Assembly: GCA_026120185.1 (NCBI GenBank) | Contig: JANUWF010001281.1 | Span: forward strand, 3,204,501 to 3,268,500 | Reading direction: 5' to 3' | DNA length: 64,000 bases | Origin: Voacanga thouarsii | Lineage: Eukaryota > Streptophyta > Magnoliopsida > Gentianales > Apocynaceae | Shown here: in pieces, positions 49,501 through 62,064 of the stretch | Position numbering within the stretch: position 1 is the stretch's first letter | How the letters are laid out: every line of letters starts with the position of its first letter | The notes under the pieces: model-generated | The model's database searches: none | What the model was told of the DNA's origin: nothing | The model's input: only the letters and a program-made list of their open reading frames with translations | Made by a program: the position numbers and the translations under genes

Positions 49501-49990
49501 ACACTAAGGCCAAATTTCCAATCTTATAAGCCCAAAGGTCCATCATGGATTAATCTTTGAATCCTAGTTGAGTTAATGTGAGCCAACTTGTAGATGTCAA
49601 AGGTATGAGTCATTGACATTGATCTTTCTCTTCTTACTTAAAGGTCCATTTTGAGCATTGTTTACTTGATTGTTTGTAGGGTTTATGAAGAATAAGTTTC
49701 TATACATATGCCCAATACATAAAACTTCACCATTTCTACTGATAGTAATACTAGAATAGAAAGAAACATAATAACTATGATTTATTAGTATTGCAACTGA
49801 AATTAAATTATATCTAAAACCAAGTACATATAACATATCCCCCAAATTAACAAAACTATTACAATCAAAATGAAGTTCCAGCACTTCCACTTCTTGGGCC
49901 CATACTGGAGCTCCATTTCCTACACATAATCCATGTTCACCTTTCTAGAGCCTTCTTATCTTCCTAAACCCCTATAAAGAGTTGTAGATA
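49501..49990 (-). pseudogene. GAG-pre-integrase region of copia C
   Basis: 49597-49890 reads GDMLYVLGFRYNLISVAILI (usually VLYVP.FRRNLISV) and GEVLCIGHMYRNLFFIN, the stretch between protease and integrase. The LWH..LGH motif itself has decayed; around 49500-49580 only traces are left. Confidence 0.75.
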
Positions 49991-50857
49991 TGATCAGTGG
50001 CTCCGAAATCAATAATCTAATTAGATGTTGATCCAACAATTGATACCGACTCTAGATAGTAAATATTATTTATAGGGTTTTTCTTAGCCTGAAAATCTAG
50101 ACATCTTTTTTTCCAGTGTCCCTTCTTCCCATAGTTGAAGCACTTACCCTTAGGTTTGTTTTTAGGCTAGAACACTTTCCCTTTGCTTTTTGAACTTTCT
50201 AGGCTTGGGCATAGTTCTTGAAGAAGAAGTCTTATCAATCATAGCCTTAGACTGTGACTTTATAACATTTTCTGCCACTTGGAGTTCCTTCATTAACTTT
50301 GTTAAACTCATGTTTAACTTGTTTATGTTATAATTCAATTTGAATTGAGTAAAAAACTCAACAAAATTTCAAGAACCAAATTCACTTGGCTCTCAGGGTC
50401 AATTATAGCCCCCATAACTTCTGCTTTCTCAAAAGCAGTAATCATTTTAAGCATATATTCTCTGACTAATGCTCCCTTAGCTATCTTGGTGTTAATACTC
50501 ATTTTAAGAACCTGCTGCCTTGTAGGCTAGCTCTTATCCGCAAACATTTTGGCTAATGATATGGTAATATCAAAAGTAGTGGGTGTTTGCTCATGTTTGG
50601 ACTGGAGCACATTAGACATGGAGGTTAATAAGTAGCAACAAGCTATCTCGTCGACCTTCTTCTATACTTTCTTAGCTTCACGCTCCTTCTCAGTGGAACA
50701 TTTCCCGATAATATTGTAGATTTCATAAAAGACATACTTATATTCCTTAGCGGTGACTATTATGTCCAAGTTCCTTTCCAGTCTACATAGTTTAGATTCG
50801 TTAACTTATTCTCACAGAGAATAACGGTGAAATGACTAACGAACCTCCACCAACCAT
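49991..50857 (-). pseudogene. Gag and protease start of copia C
   Basis: Near the start, NKLTNLNYVDWKGTWT is the usual N-terminal gag block, with an ATG upstream at 50855-50857 in another frame. The zinc knuckle at about 50100-50140 reads CFNYGKKGHWKKRC, where the second Cys of CX2C has become Tyr. It is followed by IIDFGATDHI, in which the protease Asp-Ser-Gly is Asp-Phe-Gly. Multiple stops occur between. Confidence 0.82.
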
Positions 50858-52645
50858 TTCTAAAAATAAAAAATAAAAGAAAATACTCATTTTGTGAAAA
50901 ATAAATAACTTATGCACTTTATCATCATTTTAAAATTGATAATAGTTAACCCTGTTACTATTATCTTTAATAGAATTAGTTTTGCTCTTTAAAAGAACTG
51001 CCATAGGTTTTTGGAAAGATTAACAGTTTCCTAAGCTAGTGTGTTAACTATCACAAATTGACTACCCTTTTAGGTAATAATCTAGAAGATAACTATATCG
51101 AAGGGATGTCAGTTTCTTCCTATTTTCTATGAACAATCCTCGCACTATGACCTCTAACGTGGGCTGGCCGATTACAATACATGTCCCAGGCATTACTTAT
51201 GTCCATCCATTAGATCCAGATAACTGTGGAATCCCCATCCTATACGGGTTCACTCTGAGGGTGACGCGAGGAGAACCAAGGACTCTAATAACGACTGTGA
51301 TGGAAACTATGGGCCATTAGAACCCCTCTCCCACTTAATTTTTTAAAATAAGGGTTTTTAAAAAAATGTCATTTTGAAAATATCCCATCAAGTATCCCTT
51401 AACTCTTGTAAAATATCTAAATCCATAAATCTCTATGTTAAGGTAAAATCCTTTAAGAGATTTTCTATGGATTAATTTTACCTAATTAAGAACTTAATAA
51501 TTTGAAATTTTTCCTTTCAAAACTTATTAAAGACTTTTCCCTTAAGTTTTATTTGACAAAAATAATTCTCCTTGTAAAATAAATTAAAATTGTTGTTCCT
51601 TTTAACTCACAAAAATATCTAAATCCAAAATATTCTCTATGTCAAGGATAAAATACTTTAAGAAAATATCCAAAGATTAATTTTTTATTTTAAGCTAAAA
51701 TTACCATTTACTTAAAGAAAAATATTCTTCCTTTGTCAAAAATTTCCAAAGACTTTGATCTTTGAGAAAATATGCACATAGGTTCACAGAAGAAAATAGC
51801 ATGCCAGAAAACTGTAAACATTTTCATTCATTTCTAAGGATGGTTTTCATGTAATTAGTTAATGATCTTGCTGAATACTAAATCCCATACTATTATTTTC
51901 TTTCATGCAAAATATTCCAAGAATATTAACTATGCAAACATAATAACTTCGCTTGGTGTGGGACCAAAATAGAAAAGAAAACTATATAAAATTGAAAGTA
52001 AATTAATTTAAGATAAATATGGCCTTTATGCACCCGTCGTACTAGATTTATGAACCTGAACTGGTTTACCTCATCAGCTTCATGGACCGGATTGCACCTA
52101 GCTGCCCACTACACCCCCAAGGGCAAGTCACGATCAGTTAGCTAATAAGCCTATTGAGGCTTGAGGTCAATTTGATCTTGACCCACGACTGACTACTAAA
52201 GACCCTAGCCCAGCTGGGCCTCTCATCTATCTCAGAAACCATGGCCGGTTTGTCACCATCCAGGCTCGTCTTTTCTCTAGAAAAGTTCATCTTTTCCATT
52301 TGCTTCTGATTCTTCATCTTTGCAGCGACATTTACAGGCTCGATTTAGTTATAGATTTCAACCACAATTACAACAAAACAACACCATAACAAACGCCTAT
52401 GCCCTTTCAAATCAGGCATACACAATACATCTTAGAAAGCCAGTAAATTACAGTCTTCTTATATCTCAACCACGAGACAAACAGAGCACCTATCCCATAC
52501 CAAAAGCATGAAGGTTCATTGTATCATGCTATCAAACAATCATCTGACCAATTTTGATTTACCTAAGCATGCTCCTATGCTATTAAAACTAGGCACTAAT
52601 ACTAGTTGAAGGTGGATCGCGACCTTAGAAGTAAAACAAAAACAA
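50858..52645 (-). other. Leader of copia C between 5' LTR and gag
   Basis: About 1.8 kb without a supported gene. The 63-codon frames at 51129 and 52320 (opposite strand) are not recognised. I could not find a convincing tRNA primer site next to 52646; the minus strand there reads TTGTTTTTGTTTTACTTC. The region 52020-52300 is less AT-rich than its surroundings. Confidence 0.6.
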
Positions 52646-53978
52646 TGAAAACATATACAAAAAGACAGCAAAAGCACTAAAGGCTTATACCTCTGTATTT
52701 ATTAATCTATTTAGGCTTGGTTTGTTTTGGGTAAACCAACGTGGCTAGCTCAACCACTGGCATCTAAAATATACCATTTGGAGATTGCCTAGCAAGCCAG
52801 CAACTTCTCCTGGGCATGTATATGATGCCTTTCGTCTTCTGAAATATTTCCACTACCTATTCCTCACCGGTGAAAGCAACAAGGAAAAAATGTTAAGAAT
52901 TCAATCTACTTGAGTCACTTCTATTACTCTTAGCAAAACCAAGAGAAACCAGAGTTTCTTCATTTTTGTTTCTACAAATGCACCGAGGAAGAAACCCTAA
53001 AAGAGAGGCCGTACTGCAGCCTTTTTTCCTTTAAGAAAAATAAAAACCTTCTCTGCAACAAAAGACCTTGCCTCAACCCTAAAGCCTCATGAAATTTGGT
53101 ATATCACGAAAAAACAGTCATCCCAAGACTTTCGGATATCTCTGAAGAAATCCTCAGGGAATTCTAATTTCTTCTCCCACCAGAACATGTTTAGCTAAAA
53201 TAGGCTCAGGCTTCGTTTGTTGCCCCTTTGTTTGTACTATTACCCCAAGTTTAATGATTCATTATTTATTTAATCTTAGCTCATTGACAACCCAATTATT
53301 AAATAAATAACCGCAAGACCCATACAAGCAAAGGAAAGAAAAGTTTAATATCCAAATATTCAATCTGAGCTCAGGCCCTAAATAATTAATTAACCAATCT
53401 AAACTAGTCAAAATCTCTATTCTCCCTCGACCTTTTACTTTATTTCAGCCCAATAATAAATTAAACTTCTTGAATAAAATAAAACAAATCTAATCAAGAT
53501 CAAATCCTCAATCACAAAATTAAATAGTATTTATAGGCTATTATAGGGATCAAAAGCACACGTCCTTAGCTACTAAAATAACCAAAATACCCTTACTATA
53601 TAAATAGTTATATTTTAAATTTTAAATTTTAAATATATCTTAATATCACCATAAGAAAATATTAACCCCAATGGCAATGCTACGTTAGCAATGTCTCCAA
53701 CCTACTGGTGTTGTGGCAAATATACCTCTCTATATAACGTCGTACATTCAGAGAGGGAGAGTGTACTGACACCTCTCTAAATAACATCCACCATCCTTAG
53801 ACCTCTAATCTAATGAATGACTTCCTAAAATATTTTCACTTTTCAAATGAGCTATCCTAAAGCAAACATCAAAGTTATGTTTTCCATGGTTCTAGAATAT
53901 TAGATCATTCGAACAGTTTCAAGGGGCAATATATCATAGAAGCTATCTTATACGAGTCTATCTTAACTAACTTGTTAT

Positions 53979-55392
53979 TGTTGGGATGTACACCCTCTTA
54001 GACTAGGTTTCTGATGTAAAAAATCGAATGTTTTAATAAAAGAATTTATTTTTAGAAATTTTTTGTGAATTTACAATTTTATTTGTGCACAATTACGTTT
54101 GGAAAAGACCCATTTTGTTTAGGTAACATGTGAATGGAAGTCTTTCACAGTAAAGTATGGATTACGAGTTACTTAACACATAAACTTTTGTTTATAACCG
54201 ATTGATGAGAATAGGAATCTCATCATGTCTATGTTATTATGTTGTGAATTCTAAATGGGGAATGGCTTACCTTTATCCGGTGAGTAGTCCACTCACTTCA
54301 TGACATAGGCGTATTACGAATACGTAGAACATGACCTGTTGTAGTGATTTCTAAAAGTACTATATGATAGAAACCTAGACTACTACCACTACAGTGTGGA
54401 CTAGTACTGTACGACTGGTGGTCTGACGAAGCTGGAAGTATATGATTTGATATGCTATAGTTGAGGTTCTATCGTAGGGCCAATATACATGCATGTTGGC
54501 TATGTGTGACTAGTTAGTTAAGATAGACTTGTACAAGATAGTTTCTATACTATATCGCCCCTTGTGGTTGTCTGAATGATCTAAATATCCAGGGCCTTGG
54601 GAAACATGACTTGGATGTTTGCTCTAGGGTAGCTCCCTTGGAAAGCAAAAATAATTCAGGAAGTCGTGGATCATTAGACTAGAGGCCTAAGGATGGTAGA
54701 TGTCATTTAGAGAGGTGTTAGTATACTTCTTCCTCTCTGAATGTACGACGATGTATAGAGGGGTATTTTAGTCATTACACCTGTAGGTCAGAGACTTTGC
54801 TAACGCAACATTGTCCTTGGGGTTAATATTTCCTTATGGTGATATTAGAAAATATTTAAAATGTAAAATATAGCTATTTACATAGCAATGGTATTTTGGT
54901 CATTTTAGTAGCCGAGGCGGTGTGTTTTTTGGTCCCCGGTATAGACTGTGAGTCCTAATTAAACACGGGCTAAGGAAGTGATCTTAAATTAAATGAAATT
55001 TATTTTATTTAAGTAGCCTAATTATTTGTTGGGCTAGAATAAAATAAAGGTCTATGAAGAGAGAATTAATTAAATTAGTTTGGTGGGTTAATTAATTATT
55101 ATTCAGGGCTTTGGCCCAGTTTGAATAATTAGGGATTAACTTGGGACTAAATTGATTTAGGCTTATTTAATTGGACTGGTTTATTTGGGCTGAAAAATTA
55201 ATTGTTTGTTGGGCCATTGACTTAGTTCTAACTAGAATAATTAATTAAGCCCAATAGGTTAAACCAAGAGTCCAATGGTCCAGTCCAGTTTAACCTAGGG
55301 TTTTTTTATTTAGGTTAAATAGGAGGATTGGAAACAACGTGGTTGAAAATTAGACACACAAGAAAGACGACTTCTTCTTTGTGGAATAGCCA

Positions 55393-55425
<33 letters not shown>

Positions 55426-55784
55426 AGAAAAATTTCCTAGCCTGTTAGTTGTTCACCAAACGGTAGTTAGACAGGCCATATACTGGAAGACCGAGAGTTT
55501 GGTGTTCACATACATGCAAAAGCGGAGTAGGAGGCTTGCAAGAATCGCACCAAAGGCTTCCACCAGCACACTTACCTCAGTTGCACATGTTCCAGTCCAA
55601 CTACCTTTGAGAACCAGAAGGAGAGGTAAAAATTTTTAAAACCTCGAGATTAGGACAGGGCACAACCGGCGCTGGCTAGGGCAGCAGGCACTGGCCCTGC
55701 CCTGGAATCCCTGTTTTTGTTTTTCCAGTTTTTTTATATTCGCTTCTGTTGCGTGCTTTATGTTTCCCGCTTTCCGTACCTTCA
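53979..55784 (+). repeat. Solo LTR of a copia C-related family
   Basis: Perfect TSD GTTAT (53974-53978 and 55785-55789). Starts TGTTGGGATGTACACCC and ends CCGTACCTTCA. Its interior is the reverse complement of C-type LTR sequence (for example the block with gtgagtagtccactcacttcatgacata). It contains a (CT)n run at 55397-55425 and, close to its end, a GC-rich dyad block (55664-55705) otherwise seen only in B LTRs. The 103-codon frame at 55328-55639 is not recognised. Confidence 0.93.
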
Positions 55785-56139
55785 GTTATATATACCCAAC
55801 ATACAAGTATATTAGTCCTATGATAGAACCTCAACTATAGTATATCAAATATTACGCTTCCAGCTTCGCCAAAGCACCAACCCATACTCAAGTCGTAAAG
55901 TATAAGTCCACATTGTAGTAGTAGTAGTCTGGGTTTCTACTATTACAGTACTTATAGAAACTACTGCTACAGGTCCTATTCTACATGTTCAAAATATGCT
56001 TATGTTATGAAGTGAGAGGACTATTCACTATCTAATGGTAAGCCATTCTTTGCCTGGAATTCATAACATAATAACCTTATCATAATGAGATTTCTATTCT
56101 TATCATCTGGTTAAGAACAACAGTTTCTGTGATAAGTAA

Positions 56140-57757
56140 TAATAGGGCCTAAATTAATCATATTTTTCCTAGTTATTTGAGGCCATTTTGTGATACATTT
56201 TGTGAAATAACAAGTCATATTCCTTTATATTTGATATTTCCCTTATAAAAAAATACTTTTTTTTTGTAAATTTATGCAAAAATAAGGAAAAATTAGATCT
56301 AATTGTGGGATTTTTCAGAATAGAACCGGCACCGGCCAGGAAAGGGAACGGTGTCAGTTAGCCACTGGAAGAACAAAGAAAAAAACCAAGAAAAGAAGCA
56401 TCAAGGGAAGTCAACAAAAATAGCAGTAAAGAAAGTTGATTGCAATAGAAAGGTGGAGGAAATTCGATGGCTCAATTGAGCCAATGCAACAAAGAAGAGC
56501 AATGATGGTTTGCGGCTCAATTGGAAGCCAAATCAATAATTTCAATTACAAACATCAATTGCAACTCTCAGCACTACACGACGAAATCAGCTTCCAGTCC
56601 AAATTAAATTGAAGTCAAACTGAAGTTCAATTTTAAAGGTCAAGGCGGTGGACTTGGTTTATTTAGGATTTTATTTTAGCTTTTATTACTCCTTTTTGGT
56701 TTTTGATTTCTTTAGGTAATTACTTCTTCTTTATTTATGATTCTTTTAGGAACTTTGTAAGCCTATAAATAAATGCCAATGTACATAGAAAAGTGAGGTT
56801 CACAATGTAGGGACTTAGACATATTTTAGAATGCATCACCAATATTTTCTCGGGAGAAATAAAGAGTTCAAGGAGAGTTGTACAAGAAGGTCTTCATAGG
56901 AAGATGAAGGAGGCTTGTCTATGAGTGCTTTCTTTTACTTTGTGTTCTTTTTCTTGACAATGATATGTTAATTGTTTTAATGTAATTCAATGTTGTTTAG
57001 ATATTCATGACATTTAGAGTTGTTTGATCTTTTGATTAATTGGTTATTATTCTTGGTATTCAATTACTTGTGCTTATTACGAGATTAGTTGGTTGGTTCT
57101 ATCCATTAACTTGCTGGACTAAAAGGGGTTGATGGTAGTTTCAATTTATTAATTTCATATTCTGTTGGCTATTGCTTTGCTGGACCAAAGGGGGTTGATT
57201 GCTTAGAACTAGTATTGAAGGTTAATTGATGTCTTCCGAGACTAAAGGTTCATTGATTAATTGCATACTTTGAATTTTCTGAGACCAAGGGAATTTAATT
57301 AATGATTGTGTTTAATGCATCTTTTGGATGAATTAGTTGAGACGGACCAAGTGATTCTAATTTATCTAGAAGATAGTGATTTCATGGATTGACAATCGAA
57401 GTGAGTCTACTTTAATCCTTCATGATGCCAAGGGAATAATTAGTTATGATAAAGGTTGGATACTTTAAAATCATGTTTGTCTAAACAATGGTTTGAGTTA
57501 CATACTTCTCCATCCTTGAAATGTACATATTTTAATTTTCATTTGTTTTTCACTTTATCAAGTCGGTTAATCAATGAAAGAAAAGTAATTAATGTCTACT
57601 TGTTCCTGGAGGATCAACACTCATTTGAACCCTATGCTTGGTTAATGATGAGTACGCTTGCTCATATGTGTAATTTGGGTTGAACATTTTAATTTAAACT
57701 TGATTGGGAATGTGCTTAGTTGTTGTATGATTTTTATACCCAAGTCCGAACACATCA
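56140..57757 (+). repeat. B-family solo LTR inside the C right LTR
   Basis: Perfect TSD AGTAA (56135-56139 and 57758-57762). The start is TAATAGGGCC (terminal TG changed to TA) and the end CACATCA. It holds the TATA box at 56764-56771 and a GC dyad block (56324-56366). Confidence 0.92.
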
Positions 57758-57953
57758 AGTAATCCATGATCTACACCTTACTATGAAAGACCTCCATTCA
57801 CATAGATCACTTACTTAAATACAATAGGTCTTTTCCAGCAAAATCGTGCACAATTTAAAATAAGAAATCATGAACAATTTGTGAGAATAAAACTTTTATT
57901 AATTAAATCAAAATTACATAAAAAATATAGTCTTGTAGGCACATATTCCAACA

Positions 57954-58498
57954 GTCTCAATTTCTTTCCTTTGGTGGTTAATCACAAATTGTGAAAACTA
58001 CATGGCAAGTATTGTAGAATTAAGTTAACAATTAATTCATATGATCCATACAAAAAAACTAAGAAAATCAAGCTTCTCAATCGAAGGCTAACATTTTCAT
58101 CCCATGGGTGGCCATAGAAGCACACTCAACCATCTTAGATAGGAACAATTGCTGAGAGATCTCGTATCTTTCTGTTCTAGCTTGCTGATAAAAAAACTCA
58201 CCAAGAAGGAAGATAATAGAGTAAGCATCCATATGCTCATATTGGTTTTGCACCTCAGTGTTCATTGACACTAGCATGATGTAACATGCTGTGTTACTAT
58301 CCTCTTGGTGCTTCTTATAGACAGTATGTTTATCAACATGAGCATCTTAGGTTAGTGGTGGCGGAACAGGAGAATCTAACATATACAACAACTTTTCCAC
58401 CTTAAGAACTATTTCAAGTTTCAATATCAATCTAGAAAATTTGACTTAGTAAGTTTATTGGTTTCCAAGATACTACATAAATTAAAGTTGGTCGACAT
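57954..58498 (-). pseudogene. Gag N-terminal part of copia A'
   Basis: ATG at 58496-58498: MSTNFNLCSILETNKLTKSN, then a decayed stretch and MLVSMNTEVQNQYEHMDAYS, TERYEISQQLFLSKMVECAS, MATHGMKMLAFD (58077-58277). It aligns with 39480-39988 of element A. The left end is the C insertion point, where the flank GTCTC would be the TSD. Confidence 0.85.
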
Positions 58499-60310
58499 GA
58501 TTCAAATGACCTAGATGTAAAGATAGAGAAATTAGTAAAATGTATATACAAATTATATGTAAATAATTAAGTCTTTAATTAAGTGCATTATTATTCTACT
58601 ATTTTACTCAAATCAATAGCCCCAATTATTAATTCAAGAAAGCTCGTTGGAAGTTTTCCGAGTGGACTAGTATCAAATTCCTTAAGAATGACCTAGGTTC
58701 TGCCCAGAAAACTGTTCTTAAGTTCAATGATAGGTATCCAATATCAATTACATCAAATATAATTACTGGATCATTGGGTGATTAGCATTTTTTAATCTTA
58801 AAGCCTTTAAGCTAGCCTAATCTTGCCTCTGATTTTCTTTATGCTTGAGTTAACCCAAATAGGACAAAGAAATTAGCTAAACACAACACATTAATCAGGA
58901 ATTTAAATTCCATAGCTCGAACATAATCAATGCCAAGTTTTCTTGGGTTGCCCAAAACTCTGGTCTTGAAAAAAAGCTCTTGTACTTACTATATTAATAG
59001 AAGACATTAGGTTTAATATTAATTCAAGGGTTTGTTATATTAGTGGTATGAAACATTTGGCATGCATAAATATCAACACTTTGACACAATTGTAATAGAC
59101 TCAATTACATGGCTTGGTTATGGAATTTTTTAGATTAATTTATTTAAGCTAAGTAGGAAATTAATTTGGGTCAAACACATGTGTTCATGCTTGTTTTTGA
59201 GAAGAAAGTCTTACCATTATTACTTCGTCTTGATCACCATCTCTGTAAGGTTGAAAAATAATTTCTAATCCTATATAATCTAATTATATAAAATTTTCTA
59301 ATAAAGAAACCTTGAGTTACATTCGAAGAGGGTTATATGAGGAGAGAAATTACATAAGAATAATAGAGAAAGCAAGGCACGCAAGCCCTATTTATTCAAA
59401 ACAAAGCTATAAAATGCATGACACAATAGTAATTAATCAAAATTGATTGGTGTAAGTCCATAACAAAACCAACATAACGCAATCATGCTTAAAATAAATT
59501 AAGCAAATAAAATTTTTCCAAAATCATTATTTTGAAAAAATAAAATAAATTCATAATAAATTTAAAATCCAAAATCTTTATTTTGGAAAAATAATATAGT
59601 TATTTATAAAATCAAAATTTGGAAACTTTTTCAATCCAAAAATCAAAATTATGAAATAACTTGTGGGTCCCTTTTGAATTACGAAAAACAAGTGGGTTAA
59701 AAGGAAAAATCAAAAAATATTTTTTAGCGGGGAGGTGTTCTAAGGAAGTCCCTAGGCTGCCTAGGGAAGCCTTGCGACCTAGGTAGCCTAGGGAGGTCCT
59801 TAGCACCCTAGGCTGCCTAGAACATTTCCTGGGCCACCTAGGGTATTCCTAGGCAGCCCAAGGATGTCCTGGGCAGCCTAGGAGGGCTACCAACACCTTA
59901 GGCTGCCTAGGCCATTTCCTAGGCTACCCATCCCTAGGCTGCCCAAGGTTTTTTTTTTTTTTAAATTTTCTTGACTTTCTAGAAACAATTTATGGGAAAC
60001 AAAAATAGCAAAAAATAAAATTTTCCTTTCAGTCTTTCAATCCAACAGTAGAAACAGTTTTCTGGTAGGATTTTTTTTTTTTTTAAAAAAAACATGTTAA
60101 TCCCTATTAACCATTTGGTGTGATCACAATCACATTGATTAAAACGAATTTTTGTAAAATAAAAATATTTGTGAAAACAATTTTCACGGACCCAAAGAAA
60201 ATTTTGAAACAATTTCAAAATTTTGAATATCTATGAACAATTTCATAATACTAAATTTATTTTTAAAAAAATTTCAAAAATAATAACAAACCTGTAAAAT
60301 ACATACAAGA
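58499..60310 (-). other. Leader of copia A'
   Basis: Non-coding leader related to that of A. Contains AT-rich palindromes (59518-59598) and a GC-rich CCTAGGCTGCC array (59735-59950), with T-runs at 59950 and 60070. The small frames here are not genes. Confidence 0.7.
59735..59950. repeat. GC-rich array of CCTAGGCTGCCTAGG-like palindromes
   Basis: About nine irregular copies of CCTAGGCTGCC / GGCAGCCTAGG in both orientations over about 215 bases, in sharp compositional contrast to the AT-rich surroundings. Individual units include CTAGGCTGCCTAGG, CCTAGGTAGCCTAGG and CCTAGGCAGCCCAAGG. Confidence 0.92.
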
Positions 60311-60311
60311 T

Positions 60312-60324
60312 GGCTCTAATACTA
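60312..60324 (-). other. Decayed primer binding site of copia A'
   Basis: Minus strand TAGTATTAGAGCC against the usual TGGTATCAGAGCC: two differences, both transitions. It is one base from the LTR at 60326, as in element A. Confidence 0.75.
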
Positions 60325-60325
60325 T

Positions 60326-61736
60326 TATTGAATTTTGATCATGCAAGCCAATTTATAGGCAGTGGAAAATCAATCAAAATCTACTCAGAGGATCACTCTT
60401 ATACTTAAATGGATTAGGAGAGGGGAAAATTTCGTTATCTCAAAGTTGTAGCTTTTAAATAATTTTTCTCCCCACGGAACCTTTCTGTGAACATGCTCAA
60501 TTACAAACCACCAAAATTCCAAGGATAAGGATTTTTCTAATATTGATCCACATGAGGAACAGTACTTAAAACCACTAAGAACCAATGCTTGTAGGTTATT
60601 ATTGGTGGCGTGAGGTTAATATGCAAAAAGAATAGGAAAACTATTTTCTAAAAGAAAAGGCTTTAGTAATATTTTTCCTTATATTCAGCTAAGTGTGCCA
60701 TAATTTTTTAGAAAGTTCAAAGAAACATAGAGAACAAATTCTCACATTTTAAGGAACAAAAAATCCACCACCTTTTGACCAAACATTAAATAAAAATCCT
60801 GTGCATCAAATTCCCAAAAGCCTTTTAGGAAACCTATTATTTTAGCCTTTCAGTTATAGGCTTGAACATTCAAGAATTGCAATTTGACACTTGAATTATA
60901 ACAAATTTATAATTCACCCATAAGAATTTTTTAATTGCAATTTAACCCCAACTAATTATAGCATTTTATAATTAGACCATAATAAATACTTCTTCTCACA
61001 AATTAACTCCATAATATTATCGAATAATATCTTGAGTACCAATTCCTCTATTATTTGTGATCTATTAAGTTTTCTAGTCAATTAGTCACTAATATGAATT
61101 AATTCCATCATAATAGAATTAATAATCCTTATATATAATTAGAACTAGCTTATTAATTCTAATTAGGATTAATTTATAAATCTCTAATTAATAAATCCAT
61201 AATTAGTAGGGACCCTAGAAATTAGAATCAAAGTACAATGCTCGATAAACAAAATATCTTGGAGATCTCAAATCTATGGATATCTACACATTTGTTATAA
61301 TGAGATTCTATCACTGGCATTAAATAGTTATCCATGTGATTATCTCATAGTTTGGTCATCCAATGAGCCTGTTCAAGTAACAAGCATCGACGTGTTAACT
61401 TTGAGTATCACAATACTCACAGATGTTAGACCTATGTTTGGTCAAATTAAGAAGTATAATATGTGCTGGTCTTTGCACATTAATAATGTCCTATCTCCCT
61501 AATTTTATGACCAGGGATAATTAAAGAACAAGTACTACATAGTGTAATAGGAATTTCACATTATGATCTCTATCATAATTTCTCTAACACTATACTATAC
61601 GCTTGGGACTTTATCTAACTGTTTTATACATATATATGTGAAATAATTAATTAAATTGAAAGATAAAGAATGTCTTTTATTATATAAATCTGCTATACAT
61701 TATTCAAGTGATTACTTCTATGGCATAACACTGACA
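60326..61736 (-). repeat. 5' LTR of copia A'
   Basis: Runs TATTGAATTTTGATCATGC (terminal TG changed to TA) to GGCATAACACTGACA and aligns with the A LTRs, with internal losses. The right flank AAGAG would be one TSD; its partner is outside the window. Confidence 0.85.
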
Positions 61737-61827
61737 AAGAGCATATAAAAGAATCAATTAATCAATAATGGAAATTCCCAAAATTTCAACCTAGAATAAA
61801 ATTTACACAACAGCAAGAGAATTCTAA

Positions 61828-61830
<3 letters not shown>

Positions 61831-61899
<69 letters not shown>
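61831..61899. repeat. (AC)n microsatellite, about 34 units
   Basis: Uninterrupted AC run in otherwise featureless sequence (61737-62064) between A' and the diverged B-like LTR. Confidence 0.98.
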
Positions 61900-61900
<1 letters not shown>

Positions 61901-62064
61901 CTATTATCCACAAGTGATATGTACAACTACCTAGTACAAGTTAGTCATATTTATAAGTATGTACAATTACACGACCAAATCAATAAAACTCAAGCAATTC
62001 AAACTATTACCACTCAATCGCTGGAATAGTGAAAAAACTTAATGTGTACTATTTGTGTGTATAT

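Larger units (their letters stand above)
52646..57953 (-). repeat. 5' LTR of copia C (right LTR), split by two solo LTRs
   Basis: Segments 52646-53978, 55790-56139 and 57763-57953 join to an LTR of about 1.87 kb that matches the left LTR. 53136-53160 (ctttcggatatctctgaag) is the empty version of the site where T landed in the left LTR. Ends are TGAAAACATA and TTCCAACA. Confidence 0.9.
57954..61736 (-). mobile_element. Copia element A', right part (5' LTR, leader, gag)
   Basis: Same family as element A but more diverged. Going leftwards: 5' LTR 60326-61736, decayed primer site, leader 58499-60310, and the first 180 or so gag codons, cut at 57953 by insertion of copia C. The remaining gag and pol should lie beyond position 1 of the window. 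This makes A' the outermost and oldest recognisable element here. Confidence 0.85.

Noticed and set aside
51129..51320. 63-codon frame with Pro/Gly-rich text in the C leader
   Set aside because: Antisense to element C, short, and without recognisable family features.
55328..55639. 103-codon plus-strand frame with a Ser/Leu repeat
   Set aside because: Lies inside the copia solo LTR and runs through a (CT)n microsatellite; not recognised.
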